NCBI RefSeq assembly: GCF_020034655.1
Contig: NZ_JAIQDJ010000006.1
Coordinates: 48,963 to 112,962 of the forward strand
Direction: 5' to 3'
Source: Thermomonas beijingensis
Lineage (GTDB): Bacteria > Pseudomonadota > Gammaproteobacteria > Xanthomonadales > Xanthomonadaceae
Length of the DNA stretch: 64,000 bases
Position numbers and translations under genes: made by a program. The notes beneath the pieces were generated by a model. That model searched no databases. It saw only the letters and a list, made by a program, of their open reading frames with translations, and was not told the origin of the DNA. Positions 18,126 through 26,743 of the stretch are shown here, one piece after another; the stretch's first letter is position 1, and every line of letters starts with the position of its first letter.

Positions 18126-18844
18126 TGACAACGTGGCTGTTGGATCTGGGCAATACCCGCCTGAAATACGCGCCGCTGGTGGCCGATGGCCAACTGGGCG
18201 CGGTGCACGCGGTGGCACATGACGATGCCGAAGCGTGGCTGGCGGCGTTGCCGGAAGGTGAGGTGGCCTGTATCGCCAGTGTGGCCTCGCCGGCGCGGCG
18301 GGTGGCATTACTGGACGCTTTGTGCGCACGCTTCCAACGCTTGCATCGGGTGCACACCGAACCTGCGTTGGGGCCACTGCGCATTGCCTACGCCAATCCT
18401 GCGCATCTGGGTGTGGATCGGTTTTTGGCGATGCTGGCGGCTGCCGATGGCCGCGCGGCCTTGGTACTTGGCGTGGGCACTGCGCTGACGTTGGATGTGC
18501 TGGGCGCGGATGGCCGGCACGGGGGCGGCCGCATCGCGCCGTCGCCTGAGGTGATGCGCGAAGCCCTGCACGCACGCGCGGCGCAATTGCCCGCCCGCGG
18601 CGGTGACTACACCGAATTTGCAGATGACACCGCCCCGGCTCTGGCTTCTGGCTGCGAAGGGGCGGCCTTGGCCTTGATCGAACGCAGCCTGCGCCATGCC
18701 ACTACGCTGCTGGGCCAGGTGCCGCGCCTGTGCGTGCATGGCGGTGGCGCACAGGCGCTGCGCCCACACTTGCCCGTGCATGACTGGGTGCCCGATGCGG
18801 TCCTGCAAGGCTTGGCGCGTTGGCATGCGCTGCGAATCGCATAA
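18125..18844 (+). CDS. coaX: type III pantothenate kinase
   Basis: 239 residues of the CoaX family, first step of coenzyme A synthesis. The ASKHA phosphate loop LLDLGNTRLKY is at the N-terminus, NPAHLGVDRFLAML in the middle and LGVGTALTLDVL after it. ATG 18125 overlaps the birA TGA (TGATG); GTG 18122 is an alternative. The birA-coaX pair is common in this group and links biotin loading and CoA supply to fatty-acid synthesis. Confidence 0.93.
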   Translation: MTTWLLDLGNTRLKYAPLVADGQLGAVHAVAHDDAEAWLAALPEGEVACIASVASPARRVALLDALCARFQRLHRVHTEPALGPLRIAYANPAHLGVDRFLAMLAAADGRAALVLGVGTALTLDVLGADGRHGGGRIAPSPEVMREALHARAAQLPARGGDYTEFADDTAPALASGCEGAALALIERSLRHATTLLGQVPRLCVHGGGAQALRPHLPVHDWVPDAVLQGLARWHALRIA

Positions 18845-18853
18845 ACTGCACGG

Positions 18854-19531
18854 ATGCTACTGCGCGCTGCCATCGTCATGCTTGTGATGCTCAATCTGGG
18901 GGCTGCTGGGTGGTGGGTCTTGCAACCGCTGGCGACCACTCCAGCAAGCTCGCCAAGTACGCGCACGCCCAGCCTGCAGCTGGTTGATGAACAGTCGGCA
19001 GCAACCGCGCTTGTGCCTGCTGCTCGCACGGTTGAGCCAATCACCTCTGCACCCGTGGCTACGCCGCCGGTGGCGGCCACGGCGGTGTGTTTGCGGTTTG
19101 GCCCGTTTGCCAGCAGCAGCGCGCGGGATGCAGCGCGTGTGCGCTTGCAGCAAGCAGGTGTTGACCCGCGTCCACATGACAGCCCGGCACGCGAGGTGCG
19201 TGGCTGGAAGGTGTACTTGCCGGCGCAGGCATCACGTGAAGCGGCACTGGCGCTGGCCGAAAAAATCAAGAGCGCGGGTGTAGCCGACCTCTTCGTGATG
19301 ACCCAGGGCGACGACATCAACAGCATTGCCTTGGGGCGCTTCGGCAGTGAGTCCGCGGCCCAACGTCGGCAGTCCGAATTGCGGGGCAAGGGGTTTCCCG
19401 CACAGGTCGCGGCGATTGGTGGCATTCCTGCACAGACATGGCTGGATGCACAGTTGCCGCAGTCTGCGCACCGCGTTGATTTGGTACGCATCGCCCCCGC
19501 ACAGCCTCTGGATTGCAGCACATTGCATTGA
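18854..19531 (+). CDS. SPOR-domain envelope protein
   Basis: 225 residues. A single N-terminal membrane segment (about 4-24) is followed by a Pro/Thr/Ala-rich linker and SPOR-like peptidoglycan-binding repeats (CLRFGPFASSSARDAARVRLQQAG and NSIALGRFGSESAAQRRQSELRGKG). SPOR domains bind glycan strands stripped of stem peptides at division sites. It is 9 bp after coaX, so probably the third gene of the birA operon. The exact role is unknown. Confidence 0.8.
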   Translation: MLLRAAIVMLVMLNLGAAGWWVLQPLATTPASSPSTRTPSLQLVDEQSAATALVPAARTVEPITSAPVATPPVAATAVCLRFGPFASSSARDAARVRLQQAGVDPRPHDSPAREVRGWKVYLPAQASREAALALAEKIKSAGVADLFVMTQGDDINSIALGRFGSESAAQRRQSELRGKGFPAQVAAIGGIPAQTWLDAQLPQSAHRVDLVRIAPAQPLDCSTLH

Positions 19532-19576
19532 TTCGGGCGGACAGCCCACGTCGAGCAAGGTAGAATGCGCACCCAT

Positions 19577-19652
19577 GCCGCTTTAGCTCAGCAGGTAGAG
19601 CAACCGCCTTGTAAGCGGTAGGTCGTCCGTTCGATTCGGACAAGCGGCACCA
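19577..19652 (+). tRNA. tRNA-Thr (anticodon TGT)
   Basis: A full 76-nt cloverleaf: acceptor GCCGCTT pairs with AAGCGGC, D arm GCTC...GAGC, anticodon stem ACCGC/GCGGT with loop CTTGTAA (anticodon TGT, reads ACA), T arm GTCCG-TTCGATT-CGGAC, discriminator A and encoded CCA. A TAGAAT -10 candidate is at 19561-19566. Confidence 0.96.
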
Positions 19653-19704
19653 GTACGCCCAGCTTGCGCCAGAGCCGCAGGCGGCGCATTCATGGGGTTT
19701 TCGT

Positions 19705-20628
19705 ATGCAGCGTAGCTATCCACCGGTGTCCATCTTCGGTGTTCCTACGGATATCGGCGCGTCCAAGCGTGGCGCATCCATGGGGCCGGAGGCTTTGCGT
19801 GTGGCAGGGTTGGTGGATGCCATTGCCGCCCGCGGCGTGGATGTGCGTGACGTAGGCGATGTCAGTGGCCCACGCAATCCGGTCAGTGCGCCGGTCGATG
19901 GCTATCGGCATTTGGATGAAGTCACCGCGTGGAATCGTAGCGTGTTTGATGTGTCCACCCGTGAGCTGCAAGCCGGGCGGATGCCGATTTTGCTGGGCGG
20001 TGACCATTGCCTTGCGATTGGTTCGATCGCGGCGGTGGCCGCGCATTGCCGCAGCATGGGTAAACAGTTGCGTGTGTTGTGGCTGGATGCGCATGCCGAT
20101 TTCAATACCCACGAGCTTACCCCCAGCGGCAATATTCACGGCATGCCGGTGGCTTGCCTGTGCGGCATGGGGCCGACGGTGTTAACCGGGTTTGGCGGGA
20201 TCACGCCGGCCATCAGTCCGGACCAAGTGCGCCAGATCGGCATCCGTTCGGTGGACCCGGGCGAGAAGCGTTTGGTGCAAGAGCACGGGCTGGATATCTA
20301 TGACATGCGTTATATCGACGAAGTTGGCATGCGCCGTGCGATGGAAGAAGCATTGGAAGGTATGGATGCCAACACCCATCTGCACGTCAGCTTTGATGTG
20401 GACATGCTCGACCCAGCGATTGCCCCCGGCACCGGCACCCGTGTGCCCGGCGGCGTGAACTACCGCGAAGCGCAACTCATCATGGAAATGGTGGCCGATA
20501 GCGGCTGCCTGGGGTCGCTGGATCTGGTCGAAATCAACCCCGCATTGGATCGCCGTAATGCCACCGCCAAGCTGGCGGTGGATCTGGTGGAAAGCCTGTT
20601 TGGCAAATCGACCCTGATGCGCGATTGA
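19705..20628 (+). CDS. rocF: arginase
   Basis: 307 residues. Mn2+-cluster motifs are complete: GGDHC (H101), DAHADFNT (D128, H130, D132) and SFDVDMLDP (D231, D233). It hydrolyses L-arginine to ornithine and urea. Agmatinase is less likely because of the arginase-type N-terminus (FGVPTDIGASKRGASMGPEALR) and SGNIHGMP. It starts 52 bp after tRNA-Thr; no separate strong promoter is evident, so co-transcription with the tRNA is possible. Confidence 0.94.
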   Translation: MQRSYPPVSIFGVPTDIGASKRGASMGPEALRVAGLVDAIAARGVDVRDVGDVSGPRNPVSAPVDGYRHLDEVTAWNRSVFDVSTRELQAGRMPILLGGDHCLAIGSIAAVAAHCRSMGKQLRVLWLDAHADFNTHELTPSGNIHGMPVACLCGMGPTVLTGFGGITPAISPDQVRQIGIRSVDPGEKRLVQEHGLDIYDMRYIDEVGMRRAMEEALEGMDANTHLHVSFDVDMLDPAIAPGTGTRVPGGVNYREAQLIMEMVADSGCLGSLDLVEINPALDRRNATAKLAVDLVESLFGKSTLMRD

Positions 20629-20697
20629 TGCGCGTTCATGTGCAGTTTTAGCGGGGACGCGGTTTAATGTGGTTTTCCACCCCGTCACGAGGCTTCC

Positions 20698-20835
20698 ATG
20701 AAACGCTTATTTGCCCTGCTGTTGTTGACCGTGTTCGCCAGTGCCGCCTTGACCGCCTGCAATACCGTGAATGGCGCAGGTAAGGACATCAAGAAAGTCG
20801 GCGAAAAAATCGAAGACGCATCCGGCAAAAAGTAG
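20698..20835 (+). CDS. entericidin-like small lipoprotein
   Basis: 45 residues, ATG at 20698 with an ACGAGG Shine-Dalgarno. A signal peptide of about 20 residues ends in the lipobox LTAC (Cys 21), followed by a short charged helix (NTVNGAGKDIKKVGEKIEDASGKK) characteristic of the entericidin A/B family. In E. coli EcnB is a lytic lipoprotein with EcnA as antidote; here only one gene is seen, as is usual for most family members. A hairpin 37 bp downstream may end transcription. Confidence 0.88.
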   Translation: MKRLFALLLLTVFASAALTACNTVNGAGKDIKKVGEKIEDASGKK

Positions 20836-20871
20836 GAGCACCGATGGGCGCGGCCATAAGTGCCCACAAAC

Positions 20872-20901
20872 CAGTCCTCCCCAATGACATGGGGAGGACT
20901 G
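20872..20901. terminator. hairpin between convergent genes
   Basis: A perfect 11-bp stem (CAGTCCTCCCC with GGGGAGGACTG) and 8-nt loop between the entericidin gene and the convergent secreted-protein gene. Both genes could use it. There is no good U run on either side, so termination is inferred from position and stem strength. Confidence 0.5.
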
Positions 20902-20911
20902 CCTGGACTTA

Positions 20912-21712
20912 TTACCAGCGTGGCGGATCCGCCACAAACCCTTGCGGAAATGCGCGTGGTGACGTTCGTGCATACGGTGCATACGGGGGCGGCATTACCC
21001 CCATCGCCACCAGTGCATTCACATCGTCATAGCGCACTTGGCTGACTTGCTGCGGGCGTGTGCTCATCCGTTGAAACGAGGTTTGCCCCACCGGTGCCCA
21101 TTCGCGCTGACCGTGGCCCGTGCCCAGTTGTTGTGGCATCGCATCGGCCTCTGCCATCGCGCGGTTGGCGGCAGCTGGTGGAGCCGGTGCCGGCATGGAT
21201 TTGGCCATGCTGTCGCGTGCTTGTTCTTGCGCGGCCAGCGGCGGTGCATATTGCGGGCGGGGCGGCTGATATTCACGAAACACCGCGATTCCCACCACTC
21301 CCACATTGGCCGGGCGACCGGTGCGCGCGGCATAACTATCGGGCAGGTCGGTGAATACGAATTGGGCAATGTCATCCAGCGATTTGCGCCAGCCGGCGAT
21401 TTCGGCGGACTCCCACGGCCCCAACACATAACCGGCTTGCGAGGGTGCGGCGGTCTGCCCGCTGACTGCGTTCACGCCATCCACCGACAACACCACCAGC
21501 ACGCGCTCGCCGCTGGTATTGGTCAGCCGCACCGCGTAGCGGTGGCCGGGCACGCCGGCGACCCAATGTTGGCCACGAAATGGGTATTCGGGCAGGGTTT
21601 GTCCGCTGTCTCGATCCACCACGCCCAGCGTGACGATGTCGCGGGCGTGGGCGGGCAAGCTGCATGCAGTGGATGCGGCAAGGGCAAGGGCGAGTGCAAG
21701 TGGGCGAAACAT
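20912..21712 (-). CDS. secreted protein of unknown function
   Basis: 266 residues. The signal peptide (about 1-23, ending PAHA) is followed by a globular domain of about 130 residues with VVDRDSGQTLPEYPFRGQHWVAG and a central NTSGERVLVVLSVDGVNAVSG, which looks like a beta-sandwich. The C-terminal third is low-complexity, rich in Pro, Ala and Gln. Probably periplasmic. No family name can be given with confidence. Confidence 0.7.
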   Translation of the reverse strand: MFRPLALALALAASTACSLPAHARDIVTLGVVDRDSGQTLPEYPFRGQHWVAGVPGHRYAVRLTNTSGERVLVVLSVDGVNAVSGQTAAPSQAGYVLGPWESAEIAGWRKSLDDIAQFVFTDLPDSYAARTGRPANVGVVGIAVFREYQPPRPQYAPPLAAQEQARDSMAKSMPAPAPPAAANRAMAEADAMPQQLGTGHGQREWAPVGQTSFQRMSTRPQQVSQVRYDDVNALVAMGVMPPPYAPYARTSPRAFPQGFVADPPRW

Positions 21713-21846
21713 GGCGGTCTCCAGAGGCGCAAGGGGTGCGCTGCAAGACGGTCAACGCATGGCGCCGCAAAACGGGGTTAACCCGATGTCTTGAGGTCTG
21801 TACCTTTAGAATGGCGATTGATTTCGCATGACAAGCGCAGCCCCGC

Positions 21847-23166
21847 ATGAGCAAGACCCGCGTCCTGACCGGCATCACCACCTCCGGCACCCCCCACCTT
21901 GGCAACTATGTCGGCGCCATCCGTCCGGCGATTGCCGCCGCACGTGCGGCCGATGCCGAGAGTTTTTATTTCCTCGCCGACTACCACAGCCTGATCAAGG
22001 CGCAAGATCCGGCGCGCACGCAGCGTTCCACCCTGGAGATCGCCGCGGCGTGGCTGGCCTGCGGCCTGGATCCGGCCAAGGTATGGTTCTATCGGCAGTC
22101 GGATATCCCTGAAATTCCGGAGCTGACATGGTTGCTCACGTGTGTGGCCGGCAAGGGCATTCTCAATCGTGCGCATGCCTACAAAGCGGCGGTGGATAAG
22201 AACCGCGCCGAAGGTGAAGACGACGATGCCGGTATCACCGCCGGCCTGTTCATGTACCCGGTGCTGATGGCCGCCGACATCCTGATTTTCAACGCGCACA
22301 AAGTGCCGGTGGGGCGCGACCAGGTGCAGCATATTGAAATGGCACGCGATTTTGGCCAGCGTTTCAACCACATCTACGGCGATGAATTTTTCACCCTGCC
22401 GGAAGCGCTGGTGGACGACAACGTGGCAACCTTGCCAGGCCTGGATGGCCGCAAGATGAGCAAGAGCTACGACAACACGATCCCGATGTTCGTGCCGCGT
22501 GCAGAATTGAAAAAACGCATCGCCGGCATCCTCACCGACTCGCGCGCACCGGGCGAGCCCAAGAGTACCGAAGGCTCGGCGCTGTTCCAGTTGTACCAGG
22601 CTTTCGCCAGCAAGGACGACACCGCGGCATTCGCGCAAGCGTTTGCAGATGGGATCGCGTGGGGTGAAGCCAAGCAAGCACTGTTCGAAAAAATTGATGC
22701 CGAAATCACCCCGCTGCGCGAACGCTATGAAGCTCTGATGGCCAAGCCCGGCGAGATTGAAGCCATCTTGTGCGACGGCGCAGCGCGCTTGCGCACGGCC
22801 TATGCAACGCCGGCGATCAGCCGCCTGCGCGAAGCGGTGGGGCTGCGCGATTTGTCGCAGGTGGTGCTGGCCAGCGCTGCCGGCAATCCCCCAAAATCTG
22901 TCGATACCGAGGTGCCCAGCTTCAAGCAATACCGGGATGCCGATGGCAAGTTCTACTTCAAGCTGGTGCAAGGCGAGCGCGTGCTGTTGCAAAGCGCTGG
23001 CTTTGATTCCCCGCGCGATGCCGGGCAGCGGATTGCATCGATCAAAAGCGGCACGCTGGATGCCGATGTGGCCGATTTCATGCTGGGTGAGGGCGTGAGC
23101 AGTGATGAAGTCAACGCCGCATTGGAGGCGTTTGTGGCGGCGGCGCTGGAGGGGCAGAAGGGGTAA
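21847..23166 (+). CDS. trpS: tryptophan--tRNA ligase with a C-terminal DUF1508-like domain
   Basis: 439 residues, about 100 longer than classical TrpS. The class I signatures are GTPHLGN (14-20, HIGH equivalent) and KMSKS (203-207). Residues about 357-405 (FKQYRDADGKFYFKLVQGERVLLQS...AGQRIASIKSG) resemble the YegP/DUF1508 repeat, normally a free-standing small protein. The catalytic core is intact, so the enzyme should be active. The extension's role is unknown. It converges with the BCKDH operon. Confidence 0.95.
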   Translation: MSKTRVLTGITTSGTPHLGNYVGAIRPAIAAARAADAESFYFLADYHSLIKAQDPARTQRSTLEIAAAWLACGLDPAKVWFYRQSDIPEIPELTWLLTCVAGKGILNRAHAYKAAVDKNRAEGEDDDAGITAGLFMYPVLMAADILIFNAHKVPVGRDQVQHIEMARDFGQRFNHIYGDEFFTLPEALVDDNVATLPGLDGRKMSKSYDNTIPMFVPRAELKKRIAGILTDSRAPGEPKSTEGSALFQLYQAFASKDDTAAFAQAFADGIAWGEAKQALFEKIDAEITPLRERYEALMAKPGEIEAILCDGAARLRTAYATPAISRLREAVGLRDLSQVVLASAAGNPPKSVDTEVPSFKQYRDADGKFYFKLVQGERVLLQSAGFDSPRDAGQRIASIKSGTLDADVADFMLGEGVSSDEVNAALEAFVAAALEGQKG

Positions 23167-23171
23167 GCCAA

Positions 23172-23197
23172 CCCCTCTCCGGCTTGCGGGAGAGGGG
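23172..23197. repeat. CCCCTCTCC hairpin, candidate dispersed repeat
   Basis: An inverted repeat CCCCTCTCC / GGAGAGGGG (9 bp, 8-nt loop) between the convergent trpS and bkdB stops. Such CCCTCTCC...GGAGAGGG units are frequent intergenic repeats in related genomes. It may serve as a bidirectional transcription barrier, though there is no U run. Copy number cannot be judged from one window. Confidence 0.45.
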
Positions 23198-23211
23198 GCT
23201 TGCGGGGGGCT

Positions 23212-24549
23212 TTACTGCGGCAACCCCAGGTCATCCAGCAACGCCTTCAGAAAGCGCGCCGCTTCGCCGCCGGTGCAGGCGCGATGGTCGAAGGTCAGGC
23301 TGATCGGCATGCGACGGTGTACTTCAATTCCGCCGATCACCGCCACCACGTCATGGCACAGCTTGCCGGCACCGACGATGGCCACGCACGGTGGCACCAC
23401 GACCGGCGTTGCATAACGGCCAGCGAACATGCCGAAGTTGGACAGCGAAATGGTGTAGCCGGACAGTTCCGAGGCCGGAATCGTGCGCGCTTCCACTTGC
23501 GTGCGCAGGCGGTTGATGCCTTCGCGAATGCCGCGTGCATCCAGCATGTCGGCATTGCGTAGCGCCGGCACGAACAGGCCATCGTCGGTGTCCACCGCGA
23601 TGCCGATATCCACTTGCGGGTGCAGGGTGCGGCTGAGGTTGTCGCCATCGAACCAGGCATTCAGTGCCGGCACGGTTTTGCAGGCGGTGACGATCGCGCG
23701 AATCAAGCGTGCGGTGATGTCCTGCTTGCCAATCCACGCGTGCAGGTCGGCATCATCCACCAGGGTGGTGGGCACCACCTTGGCATGCGCATCGGCCATC
23801 ACCCGCGCCATGTTGCGGCGCACGCCCTTGAGTTGTTCGGGTTGCCCCGATGCCGCCACGCCCGGCGGCTGGGTGCGCATCGGTTTGCCCGATTGCGACA
23901 GCGTGCTGCGCGACGCAGGTGCAGCGGACGCCGCCGCAACGACGGGGGCCACCGTGGCATGTGTGGCCGCGGGTGCCGCCGCCGTCGCCAGCAAGGCCGG
24001 ATTGGCCGCTGCCTGCTTCACATCCTGCATGGTGACGGTGCCATCTGGTCCGGTGGCGCGCACGCGTGCCAAATCCACGCCCAGCTTGCGCGCGGTGGCA
24101 CGCACGGCGGGCACGGCTTTTACCCCGCCCACCGCCAGCGCTGCCTCGGCGACAACCGCGTTGCCCACCTGCATGGCACCGACCACGGTGCCGGCATCGG
24201 CGGGCTCGGATTTGGCCGCCGGCGCAGGGGCTGCCGGTTCGGGTTCTGCATGCGCTGCGCCGCCGTGATGATGGCCAGTGTCCTGGCCTTCCGCGCGCTG
24301 CGGCATGCTCATGTCGAGTTCGAACTCGGCCAGCCAATGACCGGTGACGATGACATCGCCGGCTGCACCGGCCAGCTTGAGCACCTTGCCAGACACCGGC
24401 GAGGGCACATCCACCACTGCTTTGGCGGTTTCCATCGACACCAGATTCTCGTCCAGACGAATCACATCGCCTACGTTGACGTGCCACTCGACAATGGTGG
24501 CATCCGGCAAGCCTTCGCCAAGGTCGGGGAGAAAAAATTTCTTGCTCAT
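23212..24549 (-). CDS. bkdB: branched-chain 2-oxoacid dehydrogenase E2 (dihydrolipoyl acyltransferase)
   Basis: 445 residues. An N-terminal lipoyl domain (about 1-78) has the lipoylated lysine in METAKAVVDVP. After an Ala/Pro-rich linker comes the peripheral subunit-binding domain (about 135-172, AVPAVRATARKLGVDLARVRATGPDGTVTMQDV), a second linker and the catalytic domain (about 210-445). The latter ends with TFDHRACTGGEAARFL, holding the active-site His. It transfers branched acyl groups to CoA. Order E1alpha-E1beta-E2 on the minus strand; E3 is not in the window. Confidence 0.92.
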   Translation of the reverse strand: MSKKFFLPDLGEGLPDATIVEWHVNVGDVIRLDENLVSMETAKAVVDVPSPVSGKVLKLAGAAGDVIVTGHWLAEFELDMSMPQRAEGQDTGHHHGGAAHAEPEPAAPAPAAKSEPADAGTVVGAMQVGNAVVAEAALAVGGVKAVPAVRATARKLGVDLARVRATGPDGTVTMQDVKQAAANPALLATAAAPAATHATVAPVVAAASAAPASRSTLSQSGKPMRTQPPGVAASGQPEQLKGVRRNMARVMADAHAKVVPTTLVDDADLHAWIGKQDITARLIRAIVTACKTVPALNAWFDGDNLSRTLHPQVDIGIAVDTDDGLFVPALRNADMLDARGIREGINRLRTQVEARTIPASELSGYTISLSNFGMFAGRYATPVVVPPCVAIVGAGKLCHDVVAVIGGIEVHRRMPISLTFDHRACTGGEAARFLKALLDDLGLPQ

Positions 24550-24558
24550 GAACGGTCC

Positions 24559-25545
24559 TTACGAATAGGCCATGGCGCGCTTGGCGGCGGCCACGATTTT
24601 GTCGGTGCTGGGCAGGTACTTCATTTCCAGGCGGAACAGCGGGATATGGGTGTCGTAGCCCGTCACACGTTCCACCGGAGCCAGCAGGTCGAACAGGCAT
24701 TCCTCGGCCACGCGGGCGGCGATCTCGGCGCCGAAGCCGGCGGTTTTGGCGGCCTCGTGCACGATCACGCAGCGGCCGGTCTTGGCCACCGATTCGGCAA
24801 TCGTGGCGAAATCCAGCGGGGTCAGCGTGGCCACGTCGATCACTTCCGCGCTGATGCCGTCTTTGGCCAAGGCATCCGCCGCTTCCAGGGTTTCTTTCAC
24901 CTGCGCGCCCCAAGTCACCAAGGTGATGTCACTGCCATCGCGCAGCACGTAGCAGACATCCAGCGGCAAGGCTTCGCCGTCATCCGGCACCAGTTCCTTG
25001 TACTGGCGATAGATGCGTTTGGGCTCCATGTAGATCACCGGATCCGGGTCGCGGATCGCCGCCAGCAGCAGGCCATAGGCACGCTGCGGCGAGCTGGGCA
25101 TCACCACGCGCAGGCCCGGCACATTGGTGAAGATGGCTTCGTTGGCTTCGGAATGATGTTCCGGCGCACGGATGCCGCCGCCCCACGGCACCCGCAGCAC
25201 CATCGGGCAGGTCAAGCGGCCACGCGTGCGGTAGCGCATGCGGGCGGCGTGGCAGATGATGAAATCCACCATCGGGTACATGAAACCGTCGAACTGCGCC
25301 TCGGCCACCGGCTTCATGCCTTGGCTGGCCATGCCCACGGTCAGGCCGGCAATCGTGGTTTCATCCAGCGGCGTATCCAGGATGCGTTCGGGGCCAAACT
25401 GCGCGGACAGGCCGGCGGTGGCGCGGAACACGCCGCCGTTGACGCCCACGTCTTCGCCCAGCACAACCACAGACTCATCCTTGCGCAGTTCATACGCCAA
25501 GGCTTGGGTGATGGCTTCAATCAAGGTGATGGGTTGTGCGCTCAT
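24559..25545 (-). CDS. branched-chain 2-oxoacid dehydrogenase E1 beta
   Basis: 328 residues, transketolase pyrimidine and C-terminal domains. Seen: EALAYELRKDESVVVLGEDVG near the N-terminus, GMKPVAEAQFDGFMYPMVD, and GRCVIVHEAAKTAGFGAEIAARV. With E1 alpha it forms the ThDP-dependent decarboxylase. It overlaps the E1 alpha stop by 4 bp and leads E2 by 9 bp. Specificity for branched-chain oxoacids rather than pyruvate or acetoin is inferred from the family pattern. In xanthomonads this enzyme supplies branched starters for iso fatty acids and for DSF signal molecules. Confidence 0.92.
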   Translation of the reverse strand: MSAQPITLIEAITQALAYELRKDESVVVLGEDVGVNGGVFRATAGLSAQFGPERILDTPLDETTIAGLTVGMASQGMKPVAEAQFDGFMYPMVDFIICHAARMRYRTRGRLTCPMVLRVPWGGGIRAPEHHSEANEAIFTNVPGLRVVMPSSPQRAYGLLLAAIRDPDPVIYMEPKRIYRQYKELVPDDGEALPLDVCYVLRDGSDITLVTWGAQVKETLEAADALAKDGISAEVIDVATLTPLDFATIAESVAKTGRCVIVHEAAKTAGFGAEIAARVAEECLFDLLAPVERVTGYDTHIPLFRLEMKYLPSTDKIVAAAKRAMAYS

Positions 25546-26618
25546 GCCCGGTGCTCCCGTGCCATCGCTTCGGTGCGCTGCGTGATCAGCTCACTGGGCA
25601 ACTCCGCATACAAGTAATCAAACATCGCTTCCACCGGTTGCACGGGCGTATTCAAATACGCGTTGATTTCTTCGTCCACGCGCTTGCCGCTGTCTTCAAG
25701 CCAGGCTTTTTCTTGTGCCTCGTCCCACACGCCTTGATCGGTCAGGAATTTGCGCAGGCGCAGGAACGGTTCTTTCTCCCACGCGGCTTTGACTTCGGCG
25801 TCATCGCGATAGCGGCGCGCATCGTCGGCGGTGGTGTGGTCATGCAGGCGATAGGTGATGAATTCGATCACGCTGCCGCCTTCGCCATTGCGGGCACGTT
25901 CGTGCGCGCGGCGCAGGCCTTCCAGCACCGCGATGATGTCGTTGCCGTCCACTTGCAAGCAGTGCAGGCCACCGGCGATACCTTTTTGCGCCAAGGTATC
26001 GGCACCGGTCTGTGCCTTGCGTGGCACGCTGATCGCCCAGCCGTTGTTGACCACGCAGAGGATCAGTGGCAGATGGAACGCACCGGCCGAATTCACCGCG
26101 GCATAGAAGTCGGTTTTGGATGAGCCACCGTCACCGCACACCGCCACCGCGACTTTGGTTTGCTTGCGCAGTTTGAACGACAGTGCCGCGCCCGACGCCA
26201 TCAGCATTTGCGTGGAAATCGGCACGCACCACGGGTAATCGTGGGCGGGGCCACCGGTGAGCAGGTTGCCGCGTTCGTCGCCACCCCAGTACAGCAACAC
26301 CTGGCGCGGCAGCACGCCGCGCGCGAACTGCGCGCCGTATTCGCGGTAGCTGGGCGCCAGCACATCCTCCGGCTGCATCGAGTAGCCGATGCCGACGTGG
26401 GTAGCCTCATGGCCAAGGCTGGCGGCATAGGTGCCCAACTTGCCGGTGCGTTGCAGCGCAATGGCCTTGCCATCGAAGGTGCGCAGAAACAGCATCTGCT
26501 TGAAGATCGGCAGCAGCGATGCGGCGTCGGGGACGGCTGGTGGCAATGGGCCGGCAAGACTGCCGTCGGGTTTGAGGTATTGCAGGTATTCGATATCAAA
26601 ATGGGCAGCGGTGCTCAT
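25542..26618 (-). CDS. branched-chain 2-oxoacid dehydrogenase E1 alpha
   Basis: 358 residues, ThDP-binding dehydrogenase E1 domain. The ThDP motif is GDGGSSKTDFYAAVN...VVNNGWAIS, and the phosphorylation-loop region is TYRLHDHTTADDARRYRD, typical of branched-chain E1 alpha. It is the first gene of the operon. No regulator gene is adjacent. The 125-bp upstream region holds only the ExeM-gene terminator and an AT-rich stretch. Confidence 0.93.
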   Translation of the reverse strand: MSTAAHFDIEYLQYLKPDGSLAGPLPPAVPDAASLLPIFKQMLFLRTFDGKAIALQRTGKLGTYAASLGHEATHVGIGYSMQPEDVLAPSYREYGAQFARGVLPRQVLLYWGGDERGNLLTGGPAHDYPWCVPISTQMLMASGAALSFKLRKQTKVAVAVCGDGGSSKTDFYAAVNSAGAFHLPLILCVVNNGWAISVPRKAQTGADTLAQKGIAGGLHCLQVDGNDIIAVLEGLRRAHERARNGEGGSVIEFITYRLHDHTTADDARRYRDDAEVKAAWEKEPFLRLRKFLTDQGVWDEAQEKAWLEDSGKRVDEEINAYLNTPVQPVEAMFDYLYAELPSELITQRTEAMAREHRA

Positions 26619-26694
26619 GGGGGCCTTCGCGTTGGAGCAATCGCTCTATGATACCGGCGAGCTGCTAACAAACCGTTGCGCGGCGCAATAAAAC

Positions 26695-26718
26695 AAAACG
26701 CAGCCGAAGCTGCGTTTT
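26695..26718 (-). terminator. terminator of the ExeM-like nuclease gene
   Basis: A perfect 10-bp stem, AAAACGCAGC / GCTGCGTTTT, with a CGAA tetraloop. Read on the minus strand, the stem ends in a U run. It lies 26 bp after the nuclease stop and before the BCKDH operon promoter. Confidence 0.85.
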
Positions 26719-26743
26719 GTCTGAAACCCTGTTGTTGATTGGC

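Noticed and set aside
23614..25617. 667-residue plus-strand ORF across the BCKDH genes
   Set aside because: Crosses two genes that are clearly encoded on the minus strand and overlaps their start/stop junction; composition is shadow-like.
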